A program made the position numbers and the translations under genes. Below the pieces are notes generated by a model that was not told where the DNA came from, searched no databases, and worked only from the letters and a program-made list of their open reading frames with translations. Shown in pieces: positions 28,904 to 38,300 of a stretch of DNA of 44,253 nt. The stretch covers positions 1 to 44,253 of the forward strand of contig CAIVEI010000026.1 in NCBI GenBank assembly GCA_903904835.1. The letters run 5' to 3'. The DNA comes from an uncultured Schlesneria sp. (lineage in GTDB: Bacteria > Planctomycetota > Planctomycetia > Planctomycetales > Planctomycetaceae). Numbering within the stretch: the first letter of the stretch is position 1; the number at the start of each line of letters is the position of its first letter.

Positions 28904-29181
28904 GGAGCGAGCCTTATGAAGAAGTATGAAAAACAAAGATTTGAGGACTCGCACGATACACAGCACGCAAAGGCACGGTCAAGCACGGCGACGCCAAGTC
29001 ACGTGGCGCCACAAAGGATTTTTTTCGAGAAAACAAGGGACGTAGCGAAACGAGGGTATGACCGTTTTTAGGTGAGACAACGGCCTTCAGGGTCACAAAC
29101 GCTTCCAGCCTCTTTCATCACCCACGTTTCCAAAAAAACGTCAACGACTCCCTGAGGGCAATGCGAAAGCGAAGGAAATTT

Positions 29182-29321
29182 GCCGCAGATGAACACAGAT
29201 CCGCACCGATAAATTCAGACGAGAAATATTTCAGACGAGAAAAATCCATTGAAACGAGTTTTTCTACGATTTCACCTCGGATTTATTCCTCCTTCGATTT
29301 GTGGTTCTGTGGATCTGCGGC
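29182..29321. repeat. Inverted-repeat element with GCCGCAGAT ends
   Basis: GCCGCAGAT (29182-29190) and ATCTGCGGC (29313-29321) are perfect inverted arms. The bases just inside also pair in part (GAACACAGATCC with GGTTCTGTGGATC). It resembles the element at 581-676 in plan but not in sequence. Confidence 0.65.
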
Positions 29322-29351
29322 TTCATTCTCTTTGAAAAGATTTCTATTCAA

Positions 29352-29386
29352 GGAAGCTAAGCTTCTGTATAAGAAGCTTAGCTTCC
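29352..29386 (-). terminator. Perfect 15-bp hairpin downstream of the SHOCT gene
   Basis: GGAAGCTAAGCTTCT (29352-29366), loop GTATA, then AGAAGCTTAGCTTCC (29372-29386). It lies 12 bases past the stop of the minus-strand SHOCT gene. No strong T-run follows on that strand, so it may be a repeat element or an RNA-stabilising structure as well as, or instead of, a terminator. Confidence 0.6.
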
Positions 29387-29398
29387 GTATAACCGGCA

Positions 29399-30190
29399 TC
29401 AAAGCCGTGACAGCAACTCGGCTTTCTTCGTCGCGAACTCAGAATCCGTGATTGCGCCACTAGACTTCAACGCCGCCAACCGTTCGATGGCCGCAAAAAT
29501 ATCGGATTCGGCAGTCGATCCGTTTGCCGACGCGGATGCAACCGGCGCCAGGACCGGTGTTCCGTTCTTCATCACGACAGGAAGACTCGCCAGATTCACA
29601 GTCCCAAACTGGCTGCTCAACGTGATCGAGCTGCCCGCCCCCTGCTGTTGCGAGAACCCGCCGATCTGATGATCTTGAGTGTCATAAACCCAAACCTCGC
29701 CCCCGGAATCGACCGCCAGACGACGAGCGTTCGCAAAGTAGGCATAACGCATATTGTTCTGACTGCCGGATGCGTTCGGTGACCCCAGTTCAGCAGGCCA
29801 CCAGTTCGCGTGGGGATCAGGAACAAACAGGTTCGACGAACCGAAACCACCGCCGGTCGTCTGATTCTGATAGTCGCTGCCACCCTGGCTTTGTGACTGA
29901 AAACTTCCCGACTGTAGCAGCCCAGGCTGATTGGCCAGTACATTGGAGATTTCAGAACACAGCGAATCAACGCGGCCTTTGAGATTGTTATTAAACATAT
30001 CTCCCAGCATGGTCATGCCACCACGCATCCACTGGCCGGAACCACCAAACTCCGAATGGCTGAACTGAGCCATCGAGCCATTTCCATTCAACACGGCCCA
30101 AAACATTTGAGTGACCGCGTCCTGACTGAAACCATGTCGTTGAGCAAGGTCGTTAACGAGACTTTGCCCTTCAGGCGTTAACTGTGTCAT
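29399..30190 (-). CDS. SHOCT-domain protein
   Basis: The 263-residue protein starts with a helical region (LTPEGQSLVNDLAQRHGFSQ, residues 4-23). A Gly/Ser/Gln-rich flexible part covers about 45-125, and a beta-rich section follows with a conserved-looking VYDTQDHQIGGFSQQQG. The last ~35 residues (about 229-263, IFAAIERLAALKSSGAITDSEFATKKAELL; motif phrases IERLAALK and GAITDSEF) are a classic SHOCT domain, a short oligomerisation or adaptor module found at protein ends. There is no signal peptide. It is not obviously in an operon and is divergent from the DUF1501 gene. Molecular role unknown. Confidence 0.85.
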   Translation of the reverse strand: MTQLTPEGQSLVNDLAQRHGFSQDAVTQMFWAVLNGNGSMAQFSHSEFGGSGQWMRGGMTMLGDMFNNNLKGRVDSLCSEISNVLANQPGLLQSGSFQSQSQGGSDYQNQTTGGGFGSSNLFVPDPHANWWPAELGSPNASGSQNNMRYAYFANARRLAVDSGGEVWVYDTQDHQIGGFSQQQGAGSSITLSSQFGTVNLASLPVVMKNGTPVLAPVASASANGSTAESDIFAAIERLAALKSSGAITDSEFATKKAELLSRL

Positions 30191-30527
30191 AACAAATCAA
30201 TCGAATTCGCAAATGAGGAAAGAAACATGGAAAACAGTCGGAATTCGAGCGCGAATTCTGCCAGACATCTGGCGAGACGTATTGTATCTGCGGACATACG
30301 CAGAATCCATATTTAATTCACTTCTTTTTTGAACTTATTTGATCGGTTCGACGCGTCGGCGGAATTTCGACCGTTCTCCAGATCAAATGGGCCATCCAAG
30401 CCATTTCCCGTCCGCCAATTAGTCTCATTGGGCGTTATGATTTCTCAAGATACCGTGGATTGGGGTCGACGAATGTAGTAAGCTTGATGTGTTAGCAGAA
30501 GCGTGTGAATTCCAGGAAACTGACAAG
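30191..30527. other. Divergent intergenic region with two small hairpins
   Basis: These 337 bases separate two divergent genes and should hold promoters for both. Visible structures are GCCAGA-CA-TCTGGC (30260-30273) and CTGCG-GACATA-CGCAG (30288-30303), possible operator half-sites. No clear -35/-10 pair could be fixed. Confidence 0.4.
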
Positions 30528-31856
30528 ATGCGATTGTTTGCGGGTTCAGGCCGTCGATTTTGTGACCAGGTGTCTCGGCGGTCCTTTTTGCAGATCGGAT
30601 CGTTAGCGGTTGGTGGATTGTCGTTGCCACAACTGCTTCAGGCTGACCAGAAGCAAGCTAAGGGAAACTCCCACAAAGCTGTGATCATGGTTTACCTGTC
30701 CGGCGGGCTGTCACACCAGGACTCGTTCGATCTCAAGCCTGCGGCTCCTGCCGAAATTCGCGGTGAATTCTCACCAATTCCTTCGTCAGTCCCTGGATTT
30801 GACGTTTGCGAACTGTTGCCAAAGCTTGCCGGTTTCATGGATCGCTGTGCCGTCATTCGATCCGTCGTTGGCCAACGGGATGAACATTCGAGCTTCCAGA
30901 GTCTGACCGGTTATACGATGGGTGAAACCCAGCAGAACCGGTATCCGAATTTCGGCTCGATAGTGGCCAAAGTTCAGGGACCGACCAATCCGATCGTGCC
31001 ACCGTTTGTCGATCTTTTCCCAACAATGCAGCACCGACCCTACAACAGTACCGGGGCAGGGTATCTGGGAAGTCCATATCAGCAGATGCGGGCCGACGGC
31101 GAAGATCTTGCCAGCATGAAGCTGAGGTATATCGAATCGGTTCAGTTTGCTAACCGGCAGAAATTGCTCGAAGGACTCGATGCGTTCCGCCATGCTGCCG
31201 ACCGAAGTGGAATGAACGACCTTGACCAAAGTTATCGTCGTGCGTTTGAAGTGCTGACCTCGTCGAAATTGCTCGAAGCGATCGATGTCGAAAAGGAAGA
31301 CCCACGTGTCCGTGCCCGCTATGCATTGGGTTCTTCAAAGCATCAGGGGGATGGTGCTCCACTTTGGAACGACCAACTTCTGATCGCACGTCGCTTGATC
31401 GAAGCGGGTGTGCGCGTCGTCACAGTTGCCTATGGATTCTGGGATACTCACGGCAATAATTTTGGACACTTGAAGAATAACCTGCCCGTCGTTGATGCAG
31501 GTCTTTCGGCATTGGTCGAAGATATCCATCAACGCGGATTGGCCGATGATGTCAGCCTGGTTGTCTGGGGCGAGTTCGGTCGGACACCAAAAATCAACAA
31601 AGACGCAGGTCGCGACCACTGGGCTCCGGTGCAGGCGGCACTCCTTTCCGGCGGCGGAATGCAAATGGGTCAGGTGATCGGCTCGACAGACAAGACCGGT
31701 GGATATGCCGAATCCCGTCCCGTTCATTATCGCGATGTCCTGGCAACGATCTACCACAACCTGGGGATTGACCCCCATCAGTTTGTGCGAGACATCAATG
31801 AACGCCCCGTGCAGATTCTGCCAGAGGATGCTCGACCAATCCGCGAACTGATCTGA
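30528..31856 (+). CDS. Tat-exported DUF1501 protein (first of pair)
   Basis: The ATG at 30528 follows AGGAA at acceptable spacing; a GTG at 30489 is also in frame. The 442-residue product has a Tat signal (SRRSFLQIGSLAVGG) and the DUF1501 pattern. VIMVYLSGGLSHQDSFDLKP opens the domain and WGEFGRTPKINKDAGRDHW marks its alkaline-phosphatase/sulfatase-like core. In planctomycetes DUF1501 genes usually sit beside a DUF1549/DUF1553 cytochrome gene; here it heads a unit with a second DUF1501 and a sulfatase. The function of DUF1501 is not established. Envelope hydrolase activity is inference from the fold family. Confidence 0.92.
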   Translation: MRLFAGSGRRFCDQVSRRSFLQIGSLAVGGLSLPQLLQADQKQAKGNSHKAVIMVYLSGGLSHQDSFDLKPAAPAEIRGEFSPIPSSVPGFDVCELLPKLAGFMDRCAVIRSVVGQRDEHSSFQSLTGYTMGETQQNRYPNFGSIVAKVQGPTNPIVPPFVDLFPTMQHRPYNSTGAGYLGSPYQQMRADGEDLASMKLRYIESVQFANRQKLLEGLDAFRHAADRSGMNDLDQSYRRAFEVLTSSKLLEAIDVEKEDPRVRARYALGSSKHQGDGAPLWNDQLLIARRLIEAGVRVVTVAYGFWDTHGNNFGHLKNNLPVVDAGLSALVEDIHQRGLADDVSLVVWGEFGRTPKINKDAGRDHWAPVQAALLSGGGMQMGQVIGSTDKTGGYAESRPVHYRDVLATIYHNLGIDPHQFVRDINERPVQILPEDARPIRELI

Positions 31857-31877
31857 GGCTGGCAAGGAGGGCGATGG

Positions 31878-33299
31878 ATGTTCAGCTTGCGATCCTCAGG
31901 AGTTTCATTGTGCGATGGAATTTCCCGTCGCGAACTGATGCGAATCGGCGGGCTTGGTGCTTGTGGATTGTCACTGAGTCATCTCTTGAAACCCCAATCG
32001 GCGCGAGCGGTCGAGTCATCCCTTAACGCCATCATCAGACCATCGACAGGAAAGGCGAAATCGTGCATCGTCCTCTTCCTGATGGGTGGGCCGCCCCAAC
32101 ATTCGACATGGGACCCAAAGCCGGACGCACCGAGCGAAGTGCGTGGCCAGATCGGTTCCATCGCCACAACGATTCCTAACGTACGCTTTAGCGAATTGAT
32201 GCCGAAACTTGCGTTGCGAGCCGACAAGCTGGCCGTCTTGCGGGCCGTCTCAACCAACGACAACGCTCATTCGTCAAGCGGTTATTACATGCTGACCGGT
32301 CGACCACATGCGCCGATGAACGCCGAAAACGCGAATCCGGGACCGCCGAACGATTGGCCGAATTGGGGTGCCGTCCTGCAGCGACTGTCACCCCCTGCCA
32401 GAGACCTGCCGACATCGGTTCGTTTGCCGAATCACATTTTTAATACCGACGGTTCGACCTGGCCGGGACAGGATGGAGGAATGCTCGGCCACGTTGCCGA
32501 CCCCTGGTTGTTTCGATGTACTCCCGCTTCGCCCGATTACCGGATCACTGAGTTCCAGCTACCAACCGATGTTTCGCTGGAAAGGCTCTCGGTTCGACGT
32601 GACCTTGCTCGAGCAATCGATCGTCAACAAAGCTCTGCTTCCGCCTCTGGCTTGGCCAAGTCGTTTGACGAACTGCAACAGAGGGCCTATGGCGTCTTGG
32701 CCTCGGCTGCATCTCGTGGAGCATTTGATCTGTCCGCTGAGCGTCCCGAAACTCGAAGTCGATATGGCCCCAGCCAGTTCGGCCAAAGCTGCCTGCTGGC
32801 GCGGCGCTTGATCGAAGCTCAGGTCCGACTTGTCCAGGTTAACTGGTATCGTGGGCCTGACGAGCCGACAGACAAGCCATGCTGGGACTCGCACGCCGAC
32901 GAGACGAATCGATTGAAGAACGTGCTCGTCCCGCCGACAGACGATGCGGTTTCAGCGTTGCTGGACGATCTGAGCGACCGTGGCTTACTCGATGAAACGC
33001 TCGTTGTCTGCATGTCGGAATTCGGTCGAACACCGAAAATGAATGGCGGCGGGGGCCGTGACCATTGGGGATCGGTCTTCTCAATCGCTCTCGCGGGGGG
33101 CGGTATCAAAGGTGGTGTCGTCCACGGTGCATCCGACGAAATCGGTGCCTATCCGAGATCGGGCCGCGTAGCGCCGGAAGACCTGACGGCGACGATCTTG
33201 CATTGCCTGGGATTCACACCGGATACCGAGTTTTTTGACGTGCAGGGACGCTCGCATGCGCTCAGCCGAGGGCAGATCATTCAGTCGATCCTTTCTTAG
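31878..33299 (+). CDS. Tat-exported DUF1501 protein (second of pair)
   Basis: AAGGAGG lies seven bases before the ATG at 31878, the best ribosome binding site in the window. The gene starts 21 bases after the previous stop, so it is co-transcribed with it. The 473-residue product has the twin-arginine signal SRRELMRIGGLGACG and the DUF1501 blocks SCIVLFLMGGPPQHSTWDPKP, HSSSGYYMLTG and MSEFGRTPKMNGGGGRDHWG. It differs enough from the first copy to be an old paralogue rather than a recent duplicate. The role is probably the same as that of its neighbour, with a different substrate. Confidence 0.92.
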   Translation: MFSLRSSGVSLCDGISRRELMRIGGLGACGLSLSHLLKPQSARAVESSLNAIIRPSTGKAKSCIVLFLMGGPPQHSTWDPKPDAPSEVRGQIGSIATTIPNVRFSELMPKLALRADKLAVLRAVSTNDNAHSSSGYYMLTGRPHAPMNAENANPGPPNDWPNWGAVLQRLSPPARDLPTSVRLPNHIFNTDGSTWPGQDGGMLGHVADPWLFRCTPASPDYRITEFQLPTDVSLERLSVRRDLARAIDRQQSSASASGLAKSFDELQQRAYGVLASAASRGAFDLSAERPETRSRYGPSQFGQSCLLARRLIEAQVRLVQVNWYRGPDEPTDKPCWDSHADETNRLKNVLVPPTDDAVSALLDDLSDRGLLDETLVVCMSEFGRTPKMNGGGGRDHWGSVFSIALAGGGIKGGVVHGASDEIGAYPRSGRVAPEDLTATILHCLGFTPDTEFFDVQGRSHALSRGQIIQSILS

Positions 33300-33335
33300 C
33301 ACACCTGTCAACAATCAGAATGGCGGCCTACTGCG

Positions 33336-34850
33336 ATGTTTCGGTATCAACATTTGATTTTTTCCACCTGTTGCATCCTTAGTGGATTGCCCGCTTTGTT
33401 ACCTGCAGCGGATGTCATAAAGCCCTCTATTCCTGCTAAGCCAAATGTGCTGTTCATTGCCATTGATGATCAGAACGATTGGATCGGTGCGTTCGGGGGC
33501 CATCCGCTAGCACAGACGCCACAGATCGATCGGCTTGCCCGACGAGGCACTGCCTTTCTGAACGCACATTGCCAGGCACCGCTTTGTTGCCCGTCGCGGA
33601 CCAGCTTACTGCTGGGGGTCCGGCCGACCACGACCGGCGTTTACGGACTGGCCCCTTCGTTCCGTTCGCTCGATGGATGGAAAGACCGAGTCGCGTTGCC
33701 ACAGCACTTTAAGGCGAACGGCTATCGAACACTGGCCGCAGGAAAGATCTACCACGGAGATGTTGGCGGGCCAGCACAACGAGCACGGGAGTTCGATGTC
33801 TGGGGGCCGGCAAGCACGGTCGGTACCCTCCCTCAGAAGAAGCTGATCGGTCCAACCCCGATGGGAAATAATCCCTTGATCGACTGGGGTGTCTTTCCGC
33901 ACAAGGACGAAGACAAAGGTGATTATCAGATCGCCAGTTGGGCGGTCAATCAAATCAAGTCCGCGCCAAAGGACCAACCATTCTTTCTGGCCACAGGATT
34001 CTTCCTGCCACATGTACCATGCTATGCCACACAACGCTGGTTTGACCTCTATCCCGACGATGACAGCGTCCTTCCTCTGGTCAAAGAGGATGATCGCAAC
34101 GATACACCTCACTTTTCCTGGTATTTGCACTGGAGCCTTCCAGAGCCTCGATTGAAGTGGGTCAAAGAGCATAACCAGTGGCGGAACCTGGTCAGGTCGT
34201 ATCTGGCCTGTACCAGCTTTGTTGATTCGCAGATCGGTCGAATGCTCAATGCCCTGGATGAAGCGGGGCTTTCCGAAAACACAATCGTTGTCTTGTGGAG
34301 CGACCACGGCTGGCATCTGGGTGAAAAAGGAATCACCGGCAAGAACTCACTGTGGGAGCGAAGTACTCGCGTTCCATTAGTCATCGCCGGCCCCGGTGTG
34401 AACCCTGGTGGGCGATGCAATCAACCAGCAGAATTACTTGATCTCTACCCGACTTTGATTGATTTATGCGGGTTAACCCACCGGACAGATTTGGAAGGCC
34501 TCAGCCTGGCTCTTCAACTGGTCGATGCCACGACCAGACGAGATCGCCCCGCAATCACCTCCCACAATCAGGGCAACCACGCGATTCGCAGTGAACGCTG
34601 GAGATACATCCGATACGCGGACGATAGCGAAGAACTCTACGACATGGACCGAGACCCTCATGAATGGGAAAACGTTGCAGCAAAGCCTGACCTCGCGTCA
34701 GTGATCGCCGATCACCGGAAATGGCTTCCCAAGACGGATTCTCCACTAGCGAAAAACAGCGCCCATCGCATCCTGACTTTCGACAAGTCAACCGACGAAG
34801 CGACCTGGGAAGGTACGACAATCCACCGAAATGACCCGATCCCTGAATAA
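33336..34850 (+). CDS. Exported sulfatase (iduronate-2-sulfatase-like)
   Basis: The product removes sulfate esters from sugars if active. The formylglycine motif C-x-P-S-R is present as CCPSR with Cys84 as the residue to be oxidised, and metal ligands Asp44-Asp45 lie in FIAIDDQNDW. SDHGWHLGEKG near residue 320 gives the second metal block. It has 504 residues with a signal peptide (about 7-25) and the family length for iduronate-2-sulfatase-type enzymes. It lies 36 bases after the DUF1501 pair, so it is probably part of the same unit for breaking down sulfated polysaccharide. The anaerobic or aerobic sulfatase-maturing enzyme is not in the window. Confidence 0.93.
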   Translation: MFRYQHLIFSTCCILSGLPALLPAADVIKPSIPAKPNVLFIAIDDQNDWIGAFGGHPLAQTPQIDRLARRGTAFLNAHCQAPLCCPSRTSLLLGVRPTTTGVYGLAPSFRSLDGWKDRVALPQHFKANGYRTLAAGKIYHGDVGGPAQRAREFDVWGPASTVGTLPQKKLIGPTPMGNNPLIDWGVFPHKDEDKGDYQIASWAVNQIKSAPKDQPFFLATGFFLPHVPCYATQRWFDLYPDDDSVLPLVKEDDRNDTPHFSWYLHWSLPEPRLKWVKEHNQWRNLVRSYLACTSFVDSQIGRMLNALDEAGLSENTIVVLWSDHGWHLGEKGITGKNSLWERSTRVPLVIAGPGVNPGGRCNQPAELLDLYPTLIDLCGLTHRTDLEGLSLALQLVDATTRRDRPAITSHNQGNHAIRSERWRYIRYADDSEELYDMDRDPHEWENVAAKPDLASVIADHRKWLPKTDSPLAKNSAHRILTFDKSTDEATWEGTTIHRNDPIPE

Positions 34851-34975
34851 CCATTTCGAACTTCGTTGGATCGCCTCGTATCGTTTGAGATTCAATTAGT
34901 CTCCTTGTAGCATGCGCCATCATTCATCCCTGAATCATTGAATCAATCGCCTCATACGCCCCGAAGGATCACAAG

Positions 34976-35356
34976 ATGGGTTTCATCGATATCACTCAGT
35001 TTCAGCACATCGAACCAGTACCCGGCTGCCGGATGCGAACCCCGTTCGGCAAGAACATGATGCTTTCGTACCTGGAAATGGACGAAGGAGCCGAAGTTCC
35101 GCTCCACTCCCATCCGCACGAACAGGGTGGCATGTTAATCAAGGGAACGCTGCAACTGACCATCGGCGACGAAACTCGATTGTGCGAAGCGGGTGCAATG
35201 TTTCTGATCCCCCCTCACGTGAAACACCGAGCCGTCGCCGTCGGCGGCCCTTGCGTCGTGCTGGATGTCTTCAGCCCTGTGCGCGAAGACTATGCTGAAC
35301 TGACAAATCGCTACATTCCTCCAGTCGGCCAGCCAAATCAAACGCCATCTTCATAA
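34976..35356 (+). CDS. Small cupin-domain protein
   Basis: The 126-residue single-domain cupin carries metal-binding positions at His44, His46 and Gln50 (PLHSHPHEQGG) and His84 (PPHVKHRA). GKNMMLSYLEMDEGA and LCEAGAMFLIPP flank them as in the conserved cupin motifs 1 and 2. AAGGA precedes the start at good distance. It is cytoplasmic, with no signal peptide. It follows the sulfatase by 125 bases and could share its transcript. Its stop lies six bases from the convergent stop of the FtsK-like gene, leaving no room for separate terminators. Substrate unknown. Confidence 0.9.
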   Translation: MGFIDITQFQHIEPVPGCRMRTPFGKNMMLSYLEMDEGAEVPLHSHPHEQGGMLIKGTLQLTIGDETRLCEAGAMFLIPPHVKHRAVAVGGPCVVLDVFSPVREDYAELTNRYIPPVGQPNQTPSS

Positions 35357-35362
35357 ACAGGC

Positions 35363-38300
35363 TTACTCCACAGTGAGCTCATCAATGCTTGGTAAATCGG
35401 CGGAATTATCAGAATGGGATGCCTCGACTGCTAATATCGCATTATTAGCACCAGCCACTGAGGGAGCTGCCGGTAAAACACCTTTTCCCGGCAATGTTGC
35501 GGACAGGGCGACACGAGTCCCTGTCGAGCCCAACTGGCTGAGCCAACCTGACGTCGGTGGTGAAAATGGACGGAATTTTTCGAGTGTTCCGGTATCCCCT
35601 CGATAGAGCAACGCCCGGTTTTCACCGAGTCGCCCTGCGAGCGGACTATCGACAAGACTCGAAGAATCATTGGCATTCATCGCGAACAAGACTCGATATT
35701 CAAACCGGTTCATCTGATCGCGAGCGAGCCAGCGTTGTGCGGTTTGATAGCTATCAACCCAGGCATAGGTAAAGATCCCCACGGCAGGACCCTCACGCAA
35801 GATCTCACTAAAGAGCTGAGCCGTGTTAGCACCCTTATCACCGCCACCACTAAACCCGAAGTCATCTTCTGATTTTCTGAGATCTCGAAACCGGGCCAGA
35901 TCATAGATAAAGAGGAAGACAGGTGGACCCGGCTCGTCGGCTCGTCGATGCAATTCGGCAATGATCTCATTGACGACAGACGCAGTCTCTTTGGGTGAGA
36001 CAACTTTGATCGCTTCACCCGGGTCCCCTTGACCATCAAACGTCGGTGTTCCTGCCGGCTTCCAGACGGTGGCCAACTGCCGCCAACTCTGGGCAGACTC
36101 ACTGTTGGGCAGACTGCCATCAAGTACATAAATGGTCGTGGAAGACGTTCCTGTCGTCACGGCCTGTGCCCCAAGCGCCAAGGCACTTGTTGCCATGACA
36201 CCCAGTGCAGCCTTGTCGTCGCGGCCGACAATCAGAACGTTACTCCCTTCTCGTAAACCGAAACTCAATTCCAGCGGCCCGCCCAACGAGACCGAATCAC
36301 CCAGCCAGCAAGTCCAAGGCGAATCAATCGTAGAACGACCTTCGCCCGGCGCATGTTGAACGGCTTGTCTGCTTTTGGCAACAACGCGCTGCAGCCGACG
36401 ATTCGTTGTCGGGTCGGCAGGAATATTCCCTTCAAACACCAGGGGAGGAACCAGCGACATCTTTTGAATGTCGTCCGTGCAGCGTCCTCGATTCCCTTGT
36501 CCAGACGCTTCGTCACGGACGGTCTTGAGATACCCGGCACGTTCGTCTTCACCCAGCCAAACGACCTGGAACGGGTGATTTCCCTCGATCAGTCCGTTGG
36601 CATCGTTATAGATCGCTTCGCCAGGGCGAGTCAGTAGTCGAGCGGCGGTGTTTTCTTCACTCAAAATTAAATGGGCATCCGTCTCACTGCATTGCAAGGC
36701 GATGCGAACAGCAACTTGACCGAGAGTACTTCGTGCCAGCGAATACGCTCCCGCCAGCGTTTGCGAGCCGAGCAGGATATGCACACCGAATGCACGCCCT
36801 TGCCGAATCAGACGGTCCAGCAGCAGCGAAGCCTGCTGCGACATGGCGTCATCTTCAATGAAGAATTCTTGAAATTCGTCAACCAGCAATAACGTTCTTG
36901 GCATCACGACATCGGGCCGGGCATCTCGAAAACCGGCAATGTCCTGCACACCCGCCTCGCGGAAAAGTTCGCCTCGATCACGCAGCAGTGCGTCCAGACG
37001 TTCGAGAACGCTCACACCAAATTCCCGGTCACTCTCAATCGCAATCACGCGAGCGTGCGGCAACTTCTGTTCGGCGTAAACCTTGAATTCGACCCCCTTC
37101 TTAAAGTCGATCAGATAAAACTCGACTTCGGCAGGACTGTAGTAAAGCGCCAGATTCGTAATTAATGCATGCAGCAGGGTCGACTTACCGGAACCTGTCT
37201 TACCGGCGACAAGCACATGCTGCGATGTCCCTTTACCCAGTCGAAGACTTTGCAACTTCGTGGCACCGGCTCGACCCACCGGTACGTCGATCCCTTTGCG
37301 ACTGTCGCTGGCCCAGAACTGATCCGCAGTCGGTGCCACGCGCTCGAAGGGGACTTCGACTCGACGCACATCGCGAGCGTGCTGTCCCGCCAGCCGGACA
37401 ATGTGACCGAAGTCCTCGGCGGCTGGTGGAGCATCCAGCGCCAGAGGCCACGCTCCAAGATCCGGGTCGTTCAGATGAAAACCATCCTCAGTCCAATGCA
37501 GGACCGTTGCATGCTTTTCCAGATCCGCCGGAGAGAAGCCACGAGGAAGCTCTTGTGATTTATCGAAACTCATCATCAGATACACACCGCATCGACTTCC
37601 TCCATCGGCAATGCTGACGAGTCTTCGTAGTGCAATGTCGGTAAAGTTGACGGGAAAATTCGCGATCACCAGCACTCGGTAAGGCTCGGCCACCTCCCCG
37701 GCGAAATGGTTATAATCGTCGATCGTTGCGAACTCATTCCTCAGATAGGTCTGCAGCACGGTTTCCATATGCTCTGTCAAATCAGCCAGCCGCTTTTCGA
37801 TATGCGCTGGTTCCGTCCAGATCCGGCTCGACACGAGAAGCTCGTCGTAATCGGCCAGATGCATAAACGCCGCAAAGTTGGCTCCAAGACCAACGGGATC
37901 GAGGATTGTAAAGCGGACCTTGCCGGGGGGGAGCGAAGTCAGGAAGCGCAGCATCGTCGACTGCAGTGTTTTGATGGCGGCATCGCGTCCTTGACCTGTT
38001 GCATTCAGGACCAATGACGGACGTTCCTGTAATGGCAACAGAATTGGAACATCAAACCTTTGACGATCCGCTTTGAGCCGGGGGTTGGCTGAAAGTCCCC
38101 CCTCAACCATGTCGAGATCCGCTTCAATCCGGCCGAGACTGAGAACCCTTGGCGAGATCTCGGGGTAGGGCCTTTTATCAGCCGCCACGATGTCCCAGTT
38201 CGGACAGATTTCGTTGGCGGCGGCACATAACGAATCGCTCAGTTTGCCAAAGTTCATGAGATCCGTTTGCCACGCGCGGATCAGCTCGATCCAGGTCTGC

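Larger units (their letters stand above)
28904..29398. other. Gene-free stretch with palindromic repeats
   Basis: These 495 bases carry a GGCGACGCC...GGCGCC-type repeat near 28990-29011, an inverted-repeat element at 29182-29321 and a perfect hairpin at 29352-29386. Open frames within it are made of repeat sequence and lack ribosome binding sites. Confidence 0.6.

Noticed and set aside
29161-29451. 96-codon plus-strand frame
   Set aside because: It spans an inverted-repeat element and a hairpin and ends antisense to the SHOCT gene.
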